Shown piece after piece: positions 16,923-24,807 of a stretch of DNA of 64,000 nt. The notes below the pieces were generated by a model. That model saw nothing but the letters and a program-made list of their open reading frames with translations, had not been told where the DNA came from and did not search any database. The position numbers and the translations under genes were made by a program. Position 1 is the first letter of the stretch. Each line of letters opens with the position of its first letter. This DNA comes from Pseudomonas sp. GGS8 (GTDB lineage: Bacteria > Pseudomonadota > Gammaproteobacteria > Pseudomonadales > Pseudomonadaceae), in assembly GCF_024168645.1 (NCBI RefSeq), contig NZ_JALJWF010000001.1:2979501-3043500 (forward strand), given 5' to 3'.

Positions 16923-17558
16923 ATGGAACTCTATACCTACTACCGTTCGACCTCGTCTTACCGGGTGCGCATTGCGCTGGCGTTGAAGGGGCTGGATTAT
17001 CAGGCACTGCCGATCAACCTGATCGCGCCGCAGGGGGGCGAACATCGCCAGCCGGCATACCTGGGCATCAACCCGCAAGGCCGGGTGCCGGCCTTGCGCA
17101 CCGACGAAGGTGAATTGCTGATCCAGTCACCGGCGATCATCGAGTACCTGGAGGAACGTTATCCACAGGTGCCGCTGCTGTCCAAAGACCTCGCCGCCCG
17201 CGCCCACGAGCGTGGCGTGGCGGCGGTGATCGGCTGCGACGTTCACCCGCTGCACAACGTCAGCGTGCTGAATAAACTGCGGCAGTTGGGGCACGATGAG
17301 CCGCAGGTGGTCGAGTGGATCGGTCACTGGATCAGCCAAGGGTTGGCGACGGTGGAGCAGTTGATCGGTGACAGCGGTTACTGCTTTGGCGAGCAACCGG
17401 GGCTGGCGGACGTCTATTTGATCCCGCAGTTGTATGCGGCCGAGCGCTTCAATATTTCCCTTGAGGCCTACCCGCGAATTCGGCGAGTGGCGGCGCTGGC
17501 CGCGACACATCCAGCCTTCTTCCTGGCCCATCCGGCGAACCAGCCAGACACCCCGTAA
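16923..17558 (+). CDS. maiA: maleylacetoacetate isomerase
   Basis: This 211-aa zeta-class glutathione transferase converts maleylacetoacetate to fumarylacetoacetate. The glutathione-site motif YYRSTSSYRVRIALALKG is at the N-terminus; the zeta motif SSCxxRVRIAL is here SSYRVRIAL with Ser retained. NPQGRVPAL and QSPAIIEYLEE complete the thioredoxin-like domain, and the C-terminal helical domain has LADVYLIPQL. AGAGGAT precedes ATG 16923. It is the last gene of the hmg operon and is followed by a REP-like repeat rather than a clear terminator. Confidence 0.96.
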   Translation: MELYTYYRSTSSYRVRIALALKGLDYQALPINLIAPQGGEHRQPAYLGINPQGRVPALRTDEGELLIQSPAIIEYLEERYPQVPLLSKDLAARAHERGVAAVIGCDVHPLHNVSVLNKLRQLGHDEPQVVEWIGHWISQGLATVEQLIGDSGYCFGEQPGLADVYLIPQLYAAERFNISLEAYPRIRRVAALAATHPAFFLAHPANQPDTP

Positions 17559-17564
17559 AAAACG

Positions 17565-17657
17565 TAGGAGCGAGGCTTGCCCGCGAAGAACGACAACGCG
17601 GTGATCCTGATGGACCGAGGCGTCGGTTCGCCGGCAAGCCTGGTTCCTGCAGGGGGA
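17565..17657. repeat. degenerate REP doublet
   Basis: TAGGAGCGAGGCTTGCCCGCGA (left) faces TCGCCGGCAAGCCTGGTTCCT (right), separated by about 45 bases. The arms are imperfect inverted copies of the Pseudomonas REP type seen elsewhere in the window. It lies between maiA and the convergent SirB1-like gene. Confidence 0.7.
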
Positions 17658-17662
17658 TGCGT

Positions 17663-18466
17663 TCAATGGATGATGGCGTTGGGCGGAAGGTGCCCCAGCC
17701 GTTCGGTCAGGCGAATCTGCTGGATCGGGTCGTCACAGAGCAGCAGCGCGTGTTCCAGGTCAAAACGCTCGGCATTCGGGCAGTCCAGCCGTTGATAGAG
17801 GCTGGCCCGGGCCAGGTAGTCGGAGGCACTGGCGTTGCCCAGTTCCAGCACGCGCTCGGCGTCGACCAGAGCGTCGATGTAGTCATCGCTGGTGAGGTGC
17901 AACTGGCGCAGGTTGCGTGACAGCCGTTGCAGCATCTGCGCAGGTTCTGCGGTCTGCAAATGCTCGGCGCTGAGCTTCATGTTCGGGCCGTACTGGCGTT
18001 GCAGCAGTTCACGACAATCATTGGGGTACAACCGGCGCCCACCGCACGGGTCGAGCAGGTGATCGGCGCCTTGCACCCGCAGCAGAAAATGCCCGGGGAA
18101 GTTGACCCCGACCATAGGAATCTCCAGCCTTCTGGCCAGTTCCAGCGCGATCAGGCCCAGTGCCAGCGGCTGGCCCCTTCGGCGTTCCAGCACTTTATGG
18201 AGCAACGCCACTTGCGGGCGCAAGGGCGTGAAGTCGTCCTGGGCAAACCCCAGGTCATTCATCCGCCGCAACAACGGTTGCGCCAACTCATTTACCGGCA
18301 GCATCGGTAATCCGTAGCTGACTCGCTGTTGCAGGTCCTTGAAGTCCGCCAGCACGGTCTCGGGATTGAGCTCTTTATCGTGTTCGACGGCGATCCACAA
18401 CGCCGCCTCGAACAGCGCGGGCGGTGATCGTTGCAGACAGTCGAAAAAGCGTTGGCGCGGGGTCAT
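17663..18466 (-). CDS. SirB1-family protein (transglutaminase-like)
   Basis: The likely product has 267 aa from ATG 18466 (CGGAGA 7 bases ahead); the open frame continues upstream to 18595 without signals. It matches the SirB1/transglutaminase-like family: LLHKVLERRRGQPLALGLIALELARR near residue 80, then GVNFPGHFLLRV and LLDPCGGR, followed by a helical TPR-like C-terminal half (DYIDALVDAERVLELG…DYLARASLYQRL). These are common gamma-proteobacterial proteins of unclear role, often next to prfA/prmC, which is not the case here. The catalytic-type Cys of papain folds is not obvious, so enzymatic activity is uncertain. Cytoplasmic. Confidence 0.85.
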   Translation of the reverse strand: MTPRQRFFDCLQRSPPALFEAALWIAVEHDKELNPETVLADFKDLQQRVSYGLPMLPVNELAQPLLRRMNDLGFAQDDFTPLRPQVALLHKVLERRRGQPLALGLIALELARRLEIPMVGVNFPGHFLLRVQGADHLLDPCGGRRLYPNDCRELLQRQYGPNMKLSAEHLQTAEPAQMLQRLSRNLRQLHLTSDDYIDALVDAERVLELGNASASDYLARASLYQRLDCPNAERFDLEHALLLCDDPIQQIRLTERLGHLPPNAIIH

Positions 18467-18650
18467 CAAAATCTCCGGGCAATGCCCTCGTTTTAGCCCC
18501 GTCACACGCTTTCGTCCAGTGCCGCACACAGGCAGTAACAGGTTATGACCAAAAGCCTCTAAAGCGGTGCCGCTTATTCCGGCGCGCTTCTGCAATTTTT
18601 GTGCGCAAGCCTATACTGGCGACTACAAGAAGTGATTCGGGAGCCTTACG

Positions 18651-19670
18651 ATGTTCGCTCTCATGCAAAGCACTCGCCTTGAATCGCTGCACCTGAGTGT
18701 TGATCCGGTCACCGGGTTGAAGGCGGTGATTGCCATCCATAACAGCCGCTTGGGACCTGCCCTGGGCGGGTGTCGTTACCTTGCCTACCCCAGCGATGAA
18801 TCCGCGATCGAGGATGCTGTGCGCCTCGCCCAAGGCATGAGTTACAAGGCGGCATTGGCCGGTCTGGCTCAGGGTGGTGGCGTTGCGGTGATTATTCGCC
18901 CGGCCCACGTGGAAAACCGCGCCGCAGTATTCGAAGCCTTCGGGCGCTGGATCAATCAGCTCGATGGTCGCTACATCACCGCCATCGATGCCGGCACCTC
19001 GGTGGCGGACATGGACTGCATCGCCCAACAGACGCAATTCGTCACCAGCACCACCGCTGCAGGCGACCCTGCACCCCACGCGGCCATGGGCGTGTTTGCC
19101 GGCATCCGCAGCACCGCCATGGCCCGTTTGGGCAGCGATAATCTCGAAGGGCTGCGCATCGCCATTCAAGGCCTGGGCAATGTCGGTTATGCCTTGGCCG
19201 AACAGTTGCACGCGGCCGGGGCCGAGTTGTTGGTCAGCGACATCGATCATGGCAAGGTGCAACTGGCCATGGAGCAGTTGGGCGCTCATCCAATTGCCAA
19301 CGATGCGCTGCTCAGCACACCGTGCGACATACTCGCGCCCTGCGGCCTGGGTGGTGTGCTTAACAGCAATAGTGTGTCGCAATTGCGCTGCGCGGCGGTC
19401 GCAGGTTCGGCTAACAACCAGTTGATCCATCTGGAAATCGCCGATCAGCTGGAACGTCGGGGCATTCTGTATGCGCCGGATTACGTGATCAACGCCGGCG
19501 GGCTGATCTACGTGTCGCTCAAACACCGCGGGGAAGAGCTGACGACTATCACCGCGCACCTGTCGAAAATCAGTTCACGGCTGACCGAAGTCTTCGCCCA
19601 TGCCCAGGCGGAAAAACGTTCTCCGGCCAGGGTAGCGGATGAGTTGGCGGAGAAAGTGCTGTACCGGTAA
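18651..19670 (+). CDS. ldh: leucine dehydrogenase-like Glu/Leu/Phe/Val dehydrogenase (catalytic Lys replaced)
   Basis: This 339-aa amino acid dehydrogenase homologue has the N-terminal dimerisation and substrate domain up to about residue 140. The NAD domain follows with GLGNVGYALAEQL near 174, and DYVINAGGLI lies near 275. In leucine dehydrogenases two lysines are essential: one in GMTYK and the catalytic one in GGGK. Here the first is present (GMSYKAALAGL, K66), but the second reads GGGVAVI, so residue 78 is valine (GTT at 18882-18884). AAG to GTT needs three base changes, so a single read error is unlikely. The gene precedes a 2-oxoacid dehydrogenase complex, an order also seen in P. aeruginosa, which fits branched-chain amino acid deamination followed by oxidative decarboxylation. 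Activity is doubtful given the substitution. Confidence 0.85.
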   Translation: MFALMQSTRLESLHLSVDPVTGLKAVIAIHNSRLGPALGGCRYLAYPSDESAIEDAVRLAQGMSYKAALAGLAQGGGVAVIIRPAHVENRAAVFEAFGRWINQLDGRYITAIDAGTSVADMDCIAQQTQFVTSTTAAGDPAPHAAMGVFAGIRSTAMARLGSDNLEGLRIAIQGLGNVGYALAEQLHAAGAELLVSDIDHGKVQLAMEQLGAHPIANDALLSTPCDILAPCGLGGVLNSNSVSQLRCAAVAGSANNQLIHLEIADQLERRGILYAPDYVINAGGLIYVSLKHRGEELTTITAHLSKISSRLTEVFAHAQAEKRSPARVADELAEKVLYR

Positions 19671-19786
19671 AAGTTTGAAACGATAAAGGAGTGAGCGCGT
19701 ATCCGGTCAACTTGCTCCCCAAGCCCTGCGCCACAAACGTCGGGCCTGACCATCGCACGCCGACCCCGCGTGCCAGGAGCCCTGTG

Positions 19787-20881
19787 ATGCTTCACAAGGT
19801 TGAGCTGCCGTACACCCGTTTTTTATCCCCCGATGGCCAGTTGCTTGGTGATCTTCCCGCCTGGGCCGACGATTTCAATCTGCTGACGCGCCTGTATCGG
19901 CAGATGGTCCTGACCCGCCTTTTCGACCAGAAAGCTGTCGCCCTGCAACGCACCGGGCGCATTGGCACCTACGCGCCGACTTTGGGCCAGGAAGCCATTG
20001 GCGTCGCAGTTGGCAGCCTGATGCACGCCGAAGATGTGCTGATCCCGTATTACCGTGACACCGCCGTGCAGTTGATGCGCGGTGTGCGCATGGAAGAAAT
20101 CCTGTTGTATTGGGGCGGCGATGAGCGTGGCAGCGACTTTGTCGACCCGGCGGTGGCCCAGGATTTTCCGATTTGTGTGCCGATCGCCACCCAGGCCCTG
20201 CATGCCTGTGGCGTCGCCAGTGCATTCAAAATCCGTGGTGAGCATCGAGTCGCCGTCACCACCTGCGGCGATGGCGGCACCAGCAAAGGGGATTTCCTCG
20301 AAGCCCTCAATGTCGCTGGCGCCTGGCAGTTGCCGGTGGTGTTCATCGTCAACAACAACCAATGGGCGATCTCGGTACCACGGCGAATTCAGTGCGGTGC
20401 CCCCACGTTGGCGCAGAAAGCCATTGGTGCGGGGTTCCACGGTGAGCAAGTCGATGGCAACGACATACTCGCCGTGTATGACCGCGTGCAAGCGGCCCTC
20501 GAACGGGCACGCCACGGCAAAGGCCCGGTGTTGCTCGAATGCTTGAGCTATCGCCTCGGCGATCACACCACGGCCGACGATGCCACACGCTACCGCTCGG
20601 CGGACGAGGTCAAGCAGGCCTGGCTCGAAGAACCGATCAAACGCCTGCAACGGTTCATGGCCGGGCAAGGTGTATGGGACGAAGGCCGCGAACAGGCGCT
20701 GATCGGCGAATGCCAGGCGCTGGTGCAAAGTGCTGTGGATAACTTTGACGCGGCGGGTCTGCAGGCGCCGGAATCGGTGATCGATCATGTTTACGCGCAG
20801 TGGCCGCAGGCTCTGGCCGAACAGCGCGAAGAGTTCCTCGAACGAGTGGCGCGCCGGACGGGAGGTTCGGGCCATGAGTAA
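19787..20881 (+). CDS. 2-oxoacid dehydrogenase E1 component, alpha subunit
   Basis: This 364-aa ThDP-dependent decarboxylase subunit starts at ATG 19787 (AGGAG 9 bases ahead); the frame extends back to 19691 without support. The ThDP-magnesium motif is clear: GDGGTSKGDF, ending in VNNNQWAIS near residue 215. Before it lie GTYAPTLGQEA and IPYYRDTAV of the E1 alpha family. It forms the first enzyme of the complex with the next gene, removing CO2 from a 2-oxoacid. The likely substrate is pyruvate or a branched-chain 2-oxoacid; the preceding leucine-dehydrogenase-like gene hints at the latter. It is shorter than the typical Pseudomonas BkdA1 (about 410 aa), so this is a separate paralogous complex. 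Confidence 0.9.
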   Translation: MLHKVELPYTRFLSPDGQLLGDLPAWADDFNLLTRLYRQMVLTRLFDQKAVALQRTGRIGTYAPTLGQEAIGVAVGSLMHAEDVLIPYYRDTAVQLMRGVRMEEILLYWGGDERGSDFVDPAVAQDFPICVPIATQALHACGVASAFKIRGEHRVAVTTCGDGGTSKGDFLEALNVAGAWQLPVVFIVNNNQWAISVPRRIQCGAPTLAQKAIGAGFHGEQVDGNDILAVYDRVQAALERARHGKGPVLLECLSYRLGDHTTADDATRYRSADEVKQAWLEEPIKRLQRFMAGQGVWDEGREQALIGECQALVQSAVDNFDAAGLQAPESVIDHVYAQWPQALAEQREEFLERVARRTGGSGHE

Positions 20882-21860
20882 CGGTAAGGTGGCGCTGCTG
20901 GAGGCGGTGAATCTGGCGTTGCATCGGGCCATGCGCGAAGACGAGAACGTTATCGTCCTGGGTGAAGACGTCGGGGTGAACGGTGGCGTGTTTCGCGCCA
21001 CGCTGGGCCTGCGCGACAGTTTTGGTTTCAAGCGGGTGATCGACTCGCCGCTGGCCGAAACCATGCTCGGCGGGCTGGTGGTGGGCATGGCGGCCCAAGG
21101 CCTGAAACCGGTGGTGGAAATTCAGTTCATGGGATTTATCTACGCCGCCATGGAGCACTTGGTGTCCCACGCCAGTCGCATGCGCAACCGCACGCGCGGG
21201 CGGCTCACTTGCCCGATGGTGCTGCGCTCGCCAATGGGCGCAGGGATTCGCGCACCGGAACATCACAGTGAAAGCACCGAAGCACTGTTCGCGCACATTC
21301 CGGGGTTGCGGGTGGTGATCCCGTCCTCGCCGGCCCGGGCCTATGGTTTGTTGCTCGCGGCCATCGACGACCCGGACCCGGTGATCTTTCTCGAACCGAC
21401 CCGACTCTACCGCATGAACCCGCAACCGCTACTGGACGACGGTAAACGCCTGCCGCTGGACAGCTGTTTCACCCTGCGCGAAGGCAGCGACATCACCTTG
21501 ATCAGTTGGGGCGCCAGTGTGATGGAAACCCTGCAAGCCGCCACAGCGTTGGCCGAGCAGGGCATCTCGGCGGAAGTGATCGATGTTGCCAGTATCAAAC
21601 CGTTGGACCTCGACACAATGGAGGCCTCGGTGCGCAAGACCGGTCGCTGCGTGATCGTGCATGAGGCGCCGCGCTCCTGCGGGGTCGGCGCGGAAATCGC
21701 CGCCAGTCTCTACGAACGGGTGTTGCTGGAGTTGCAGGCACCGATCCAGCGAGTCACCGCGCCGGACATCCCGCCGCCACTGTATCGACTGGAATCGCTG
21801 TACATGCCCGGCGTCGAAGACATTCTTCACGCCTGTGACACCGTGCTGCGCCACGCCTGA
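20874..21860 (+). CDS. 2-oxoacid dehydrogenase E1 component, beta subunit
   Basis: This 328-aa transketolase-like beta subunit starts at ATG 20874, overlapping the end of the alpha gene by 8 bases, with GGGAGG upstream. Family features: GEDVGVNGGVFRAT, DSPLAETMLGGLVVGMA with the conserved Glu, and HHSESTEALFAHIPGLRVV, a standard E1 beta pyrimidine-domain stretch. The C-terminal domain carries EVIDVASIKPLD and IVHEAPRSCGVGAEIAA. With the alpha subunit it forms the heterotetrameric E1. The E2 gene follows after about 40 bases. Confidence 0.92.
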   Translation: MSNGKVALLEAVNLALHRAMREDENVIVLGEDVGVNGGVFRATLGLRDSFGFKRVIDSPLAETMLGGLVVGMAAQGLKPVVEIQFMGFIYAAMEHLVSHASRMRNRTRGRLTCPMVLRSPMGAGIRAPEHHSESTEALFAHIPGLRVVIPSSPARAYGLLLAAIDDPDPVIFLEPTRLYRMNPQPLLDDGKRLPLDSCFTLREGSDITLISWGASVMETLQAATALAEQGISAEVIDVASIKPLDLDTMEASVRKTGRCVIVHEAPRSCGVGAEIAASLYERVLLELQAPIQRVTAPDIPPPLYRLESLYMPGVEDILHACDTVLRHA

Positions 21861-21900
21861 AGAAGCCCCTGAAGAGACGCCAGAGGCCGAGGAGGTTGCG

Positions 21901-23010
21901 ATGAAATATTTCAAACTGCCGGATCTGGGCGAAGGCTTGCAGGAAGCGGAAATCGTCCGCTGGCACGTCAAGGTCGGCGATACCGTCAAGGCTGACCAAT
22001 TGCTGGTGTCGGTGGAAACCGCCAAGGCGCTGGTGGACATTCCCGCGCCTTACGACGGCGTGGTAGCGAAAACCTTCGGCGGCGAGGGCGACATCCTGCA
22101 TGTGGGTGAGCCGTTGCTCGGTTACGAAGGCGAAGCGGACGCGGGCACTGTGGTCGGACGGCTTGAGGGCGGCGGCACGAGTCAGGAAGATGCATTTTTT
22201 ATCGGCGCAGCACCTTCGACCCGTGAGCACTTGGCGAACCGCGCCACGCCGGCGGTACGTCAATTGGCGCGACAACTGGGCGTTGAACTGAGCGCCTTGG
22301 TCGGCTCCGGCCAGGACGGCCAGATCACCCGCAGCGATGTGGAAAATGCGGCCCAGACGGAACGTGAGCGTTTCGGCGGTGAGAAGCTGCGCGGTGTGCG
22401 ACGCAGCATGGCGCTGAACATGGCCAGATCCCATGCCGAAGTGGTGCCGGTGACGATTTTCGGCGATGCCGATCTGCATCGCTGGGGGCAGGCGCGAGAA
22501 CCACTGATTCGTCTGGCCAAAGCCATGGCGGCGGCCTGCGCGGTGGAGCCGGTACTCAACAGCGGCTTCGATGGCAAAACCCTGTCGCTCAAACAACACG
22601 AACGGCTCGACCTGGGCATTGCCGTGGATACGCAGGACGGCTTGTTCGTGCCGGTACTGCGCGATGTCGGCAATCGCACGTCGGCGGATTTGAAAGAAGG
22701 TGTGATGCGCCTGCGCGCCGATGTGCAGGCGCGCTCGATTCCGCCCAAGGAAATGATGGGCGCGACACTGACCCTGTCGAATTTCGGCACCTTGTTCGGT
22801 CGCTATGCCAACCCGGTCGTGGTGCCGCCACAAGTGGCGATCCTCGCCGCCGGGGCGATTCGCGATGAACCGGTGGCGGTTGAGGGTGCGGTAGCGGTGC
22901 ATCCGATCCTGCCGCTGTCCCTGACCTTCGATCACCGCGTAGTGACGGGGGGCGAGGCGGCGCGGTTCTTCAAGGCGCTGGTCGACGCACTGGAGCAACC
23001 TGACCCCTGA
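21901..23010 (+). CDS. 2-oxoacid dehydrogenase E2 (dihydrolipoamide acyltransferase)
   Basis: This 369-aa E2 starts at ATG 21901 (GAGGTTG upstream); the longer frame from 21661 runs inside E1 beta. Residues 1-80 are a single lipoyl domain with ETAKALVDIP, lipoyl lysine K42. About 105-145 is the E1/E3-binding domain (ATPAVRQLARQLGVELSALV). The rest is the acyltransferase core. The active-site motif, usually DHRxxDG, reads DHRVVTGG: His345 is present but the Asp is Thr349. At 369 aa it is shorter than BkdB or PdhB types because of short linkers. No E3 gene follows, so the complex must borrow a lipoamide dehydrogenase encoded elsewhere. The product acyl-CoA depends on E1 specificity. Confidence 0.9.
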   Translation: MKYFKLPDLGEGLQEAEIVRWHVKVGDTVKADQLLVSVETAKALVDIPAPYDGVVAKTFGGEGDILHVGEPLLGYEGEADAGTVVGRLEGGGTSQEDAFFIGAAPSTREHLANRATPAVRQLARQLGVELSALVGSGQDGQITRSDVENAAQTERERFGGEKLRGVRRSMALNMARSHAEVVPVTIFGDADLHRWGQAREPLIRLAKAMAAACAVEPVLNSGFDGKTLSLKQHERLDLGIAVDTQDGLFVPVLRDVGNRTSADLKEGVMRLRADVQARSIPPKEMMGATLTLSNFGTLFGRYANPVVVPPQVAILAAGAIRDEPVAVEGAVAVHPILPLSLTFDHRVVTGGEAARFFKALVDALEQPDP

Positions 23011-23031
23011 TTTTCTGCGGGCATGAAAAAG

Positions 23032-23062
23032 GCCCTGAGCCATTGGGCTCAGGGCCTATTCA
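23032..23062 (-). terminator. terminator of yebG
   Basis: On the minus strand GGCCCTGAGCC-CAAT-GGCTCAGGGCC is followed by a run of five T. It lies 14 bases after the yebG stop, and also between the convergent E2 and yebG genes. Confidence 0.85.
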
Positions 23063-23075
23063 ATTCGGGCATTGC

Positions 23076-23423
23076 TTATTTCGGCGTCTTGGCGGCTTTG
23101 GCTGGCTTGGTCGGCTCAGCGGGTGCTGCTTCAACAGGTGCAGCAACTGCAACAGGTTCAACAACTTCGGCTGGCGCACTCAGCAGCTCGGACAGTGCAT
23201 CCGGCTGGCTCTTGAACGCCTTGGCGAACACATCGCGGTTTTTCGCCATGTAGATCCCGGCTTCTTCCACTTGCTGTTCGGTCAGGGACGGAACGGCTTT
23301 TTGCAACACTTCAGCCAGCAATTCGGCCAGTTCGAGCATTTTGTCATGACGGTCAGCTTCGGCTTTATCCATGAACAAGCGCTCCAGATCTCGGCTGCTG
23401 CGGTATACCACTTCGACGGCCAT
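23076..23423 (-). CDS. yebG: YebG family SOS protein
   Basis: This 115-aa protein matches E. coli YebG in its first 75 residues: MAVEVVYRSSRDLERLFMDK, EADRHDKMLELAELLAEVL, VEEAGIYMAKNRDVFAKAF. The C-terminal 40 residues are an Ala/Pro/Val/Glu-rich tail ending in KPAKAAKTPK, as often seen in Pseudomonas members. YebG is a DNA-damage-inducible protein of unclear function. A perfect LexA box lies 44 bases upstream, and a terminator follows, so it is a single-gene SOS unit. Confidence 0.92.
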   Translation of the reverse strand: MAVEVVYRSSRDLERLFMDKAEADRHDKMLELAELLAEVLQKAVPSLTEQQVEEAGIYMAKNRDVFAKAFKSQPDALSELLSAPAEVVEPVAVAAPVEAAPAEPTKPAKAAKTPK

Positions 23424-23466
23424 TCACCACCTCACATGCCTTCACATTTAGTTGTCTTTGCGACTA

Positions 23467-23482
23467 CTGTATCTATATACAG
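23467..23482 (-). promoter_or_regulatory. LexA box of yebG
   Basis: CTGTATCTATATACAG fits CTGT-N8-ACAG with an AT-rich centre. It lies upstream of yebG, a known SOS gene. Confidence 0.92.
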
Positions 23483-23573
23483 CGAAAAGGATAAGCGAAT
23501 CCCTGCGCTTTGGGTAGTGGCTTTTTAATGTAGACCGGATTCGGGGTTTGTCAGGTGGACCGTGTCGCTCCAA

Positions 23574-23640
23574 TCGCGGGCAAGCCCGCTCCCACAGGAG
23601 CAGCGCTGAACCCTGTGGGAGCCGGGCTTGCCCGCGATGG
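23574..23640. repeat. REP doublet
   Basis: CGCGGGCAAGCCCGCTCCCA (from 23574) and its inverted copy TGGGAGCCGGGCTTGCCCGCG (to about 23636) are separated by only about 15 bases. It is a typical P. fluorescens-group REP pair between yebG and psiE. Confidence 0.85.
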
Positions 23641-23782
23641 CATTCGTCCCACCACCGCCAACGTGCCTCATGTCACGCAGTCATCATCTCACCCCACAGC
23701 CTCTGGCCTTTTTTCTGCATGCAGAACAACCGTCACGTCCAACCCGCATCATCCGCTCGAACCGAGCTAAGGAATAACCATC

Positions 23783-24283
23783 GTGAAAATCAACTGGGCC
23801 GAGAGCCTGCGGCAGAACGTGCACCAACTGGCCGAATCCCTGGGCAACCTGTTCGTCGAGACCTTCCACTACCTGGCGCTGTTTGCCATCGGTGCAGTCA
23901 CCGCGTGGGCGGCGGTGATGGAATTCTTGCAGATGATCGAGGCGGGGCACATCAAGATCGATGACATCTTGCTGCTGTTCATCTACCTGGAACTGGGGGC
24001 GATGGTCGGGATTTACTTCAAGACCAACCACATGCCGGTGCGGTTCCTGATCTACGTGGCGATCACCGCACTGACGCGGCTGCTGATCTCCAACGTCTCG
24101 CACCACAATCCGCCGGACCTGGGGATCATCTACCTGTGCGGCGGGATCCTGCTGCTGGCGTTTTCGATTCTGGTGGTGCGTTACGCCTCGTCGCAATTTC
24201 CTTCAGTGAAGATCGAACACCCGCAGCGCAAGATCGGTGCGGGTTCCGGTGAGCATCCCGAAGTGGAAAAGGGTGAGCTTTAA
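23783..24283 (+). CDS. psiE: phosphate-starvation-inducible PsiE family protein
   Basis: This 166-aa inner membrane protein has four hydrophobic segments: residues about 28-50 (YLALFAIGAVTAWAAVMEFL), 60-80 (ILLLFIYLELGAMVGIYF), 85-105 and 115-135 (IIYLCGGILLLAFSILVV). YLELGAMVGIYFKTNHMPVRF is typical of PsiE. Its function is unknown; the name comes from Pho-controlled expression in E. coli, and I saw no clear Pho box here. The start is GTG 23783 with AAGGA 9 bases ahead. Its last 4 bases overlap the end of the convergent DUF3509 gene. Confidence 0.9.
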   Translation: MKINWAESLRQNVHQLAESLGNLFVETFHYLALFAIGAVTAWAAVMEFLQMIEAGHIKIDDILLLFIYLELGAMVGIYFKTNHMPVRFLIYVAITALTRLLISNVSHHNPPDLGIIYLCGGILLLAFSILVVRYASSQFPSVKIEHPQRKIGAGSGEHPEVEKGEL

Positions 24284-24597
24284 AGCCCTATTTCAGGTCG
24301 GGTTCGGGCTTTGACCTGTGGCGGCGGAAGCTTACGGTTGTCGCCGTCGGTCATGGCTTCGAGGATCGCCACGGCGCAGTGGCCCTGTTCGATGGCGATG
24401 CCGAACTGAATGCTTTGCACCAAGCGTTTGAGGCGCTTGGGGTCATTGCGTTGTTCGGCGCTGATCATCCGTTTGGCCACCACGCGGCCAGCGTTGGAGA
24501 GGGTCAGCATGATGCTGCCGTCCAGACCCTGGATGCTCAGGTTGATTTGATAATCCGCTGCAAAGGCATCGGTAATGAGCTGAAAAGGGTTGTCCAT
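24280..24597 (-). CDS. DUF3509 domain-containing protein
   Basis: This 105-aa protein has the Pseudomonas-specific DUF3509 pattern: MDNPFQLITDAF at the start, LTLSNAGRVVAKRMISAEQ in the middle and a FGIAIEQGHCAVAIL stretch. It is small, soluble and of unknown function. It is convergent with psiE, overlapping it by 4 bases. Confidence 0.85.
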   Translation of the reverse strand: MDNPFQLITDAFAADYQINLSIQGLDGSIMLTLSNAGRVVAKRMISAEQRNDPKRLKRLVQSIQFGIAIEQGHCAVAILEAMTDGDNRKLPPPQVKARTRPEIGL

Positions 24598-24760
24598 GAT
24601 GCGTCACCGCCTGATTGAACGTGCAGTTGTTGACGGCCATGATCGGGATTAGTTCGCAATACCAGACCACCGGCCTTCCTTGTTCATGCGCTTTCTTCCG
24701 TGCCGCGTAGGGGATACAGCAAGGGGCATGCCGGAAAAACTGTCGGACAATGTTTACGGC

Positions 24761-24788
24761 AAAAAAACGGCGGGCACCTTGGCCCGCC
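24761..24788 (-). terminator. terminator of the sdaA-transporter operon
   Basis: On the minus strand GGCGGGC-CAAGGT-GCCCGCC is followed by G and seven T. It lies 20 bases after the transporter stop. Confidence 0.9.
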
Positions 24789-24807
24789 TTCTTTTTGCCT
24801 GCCCGTT

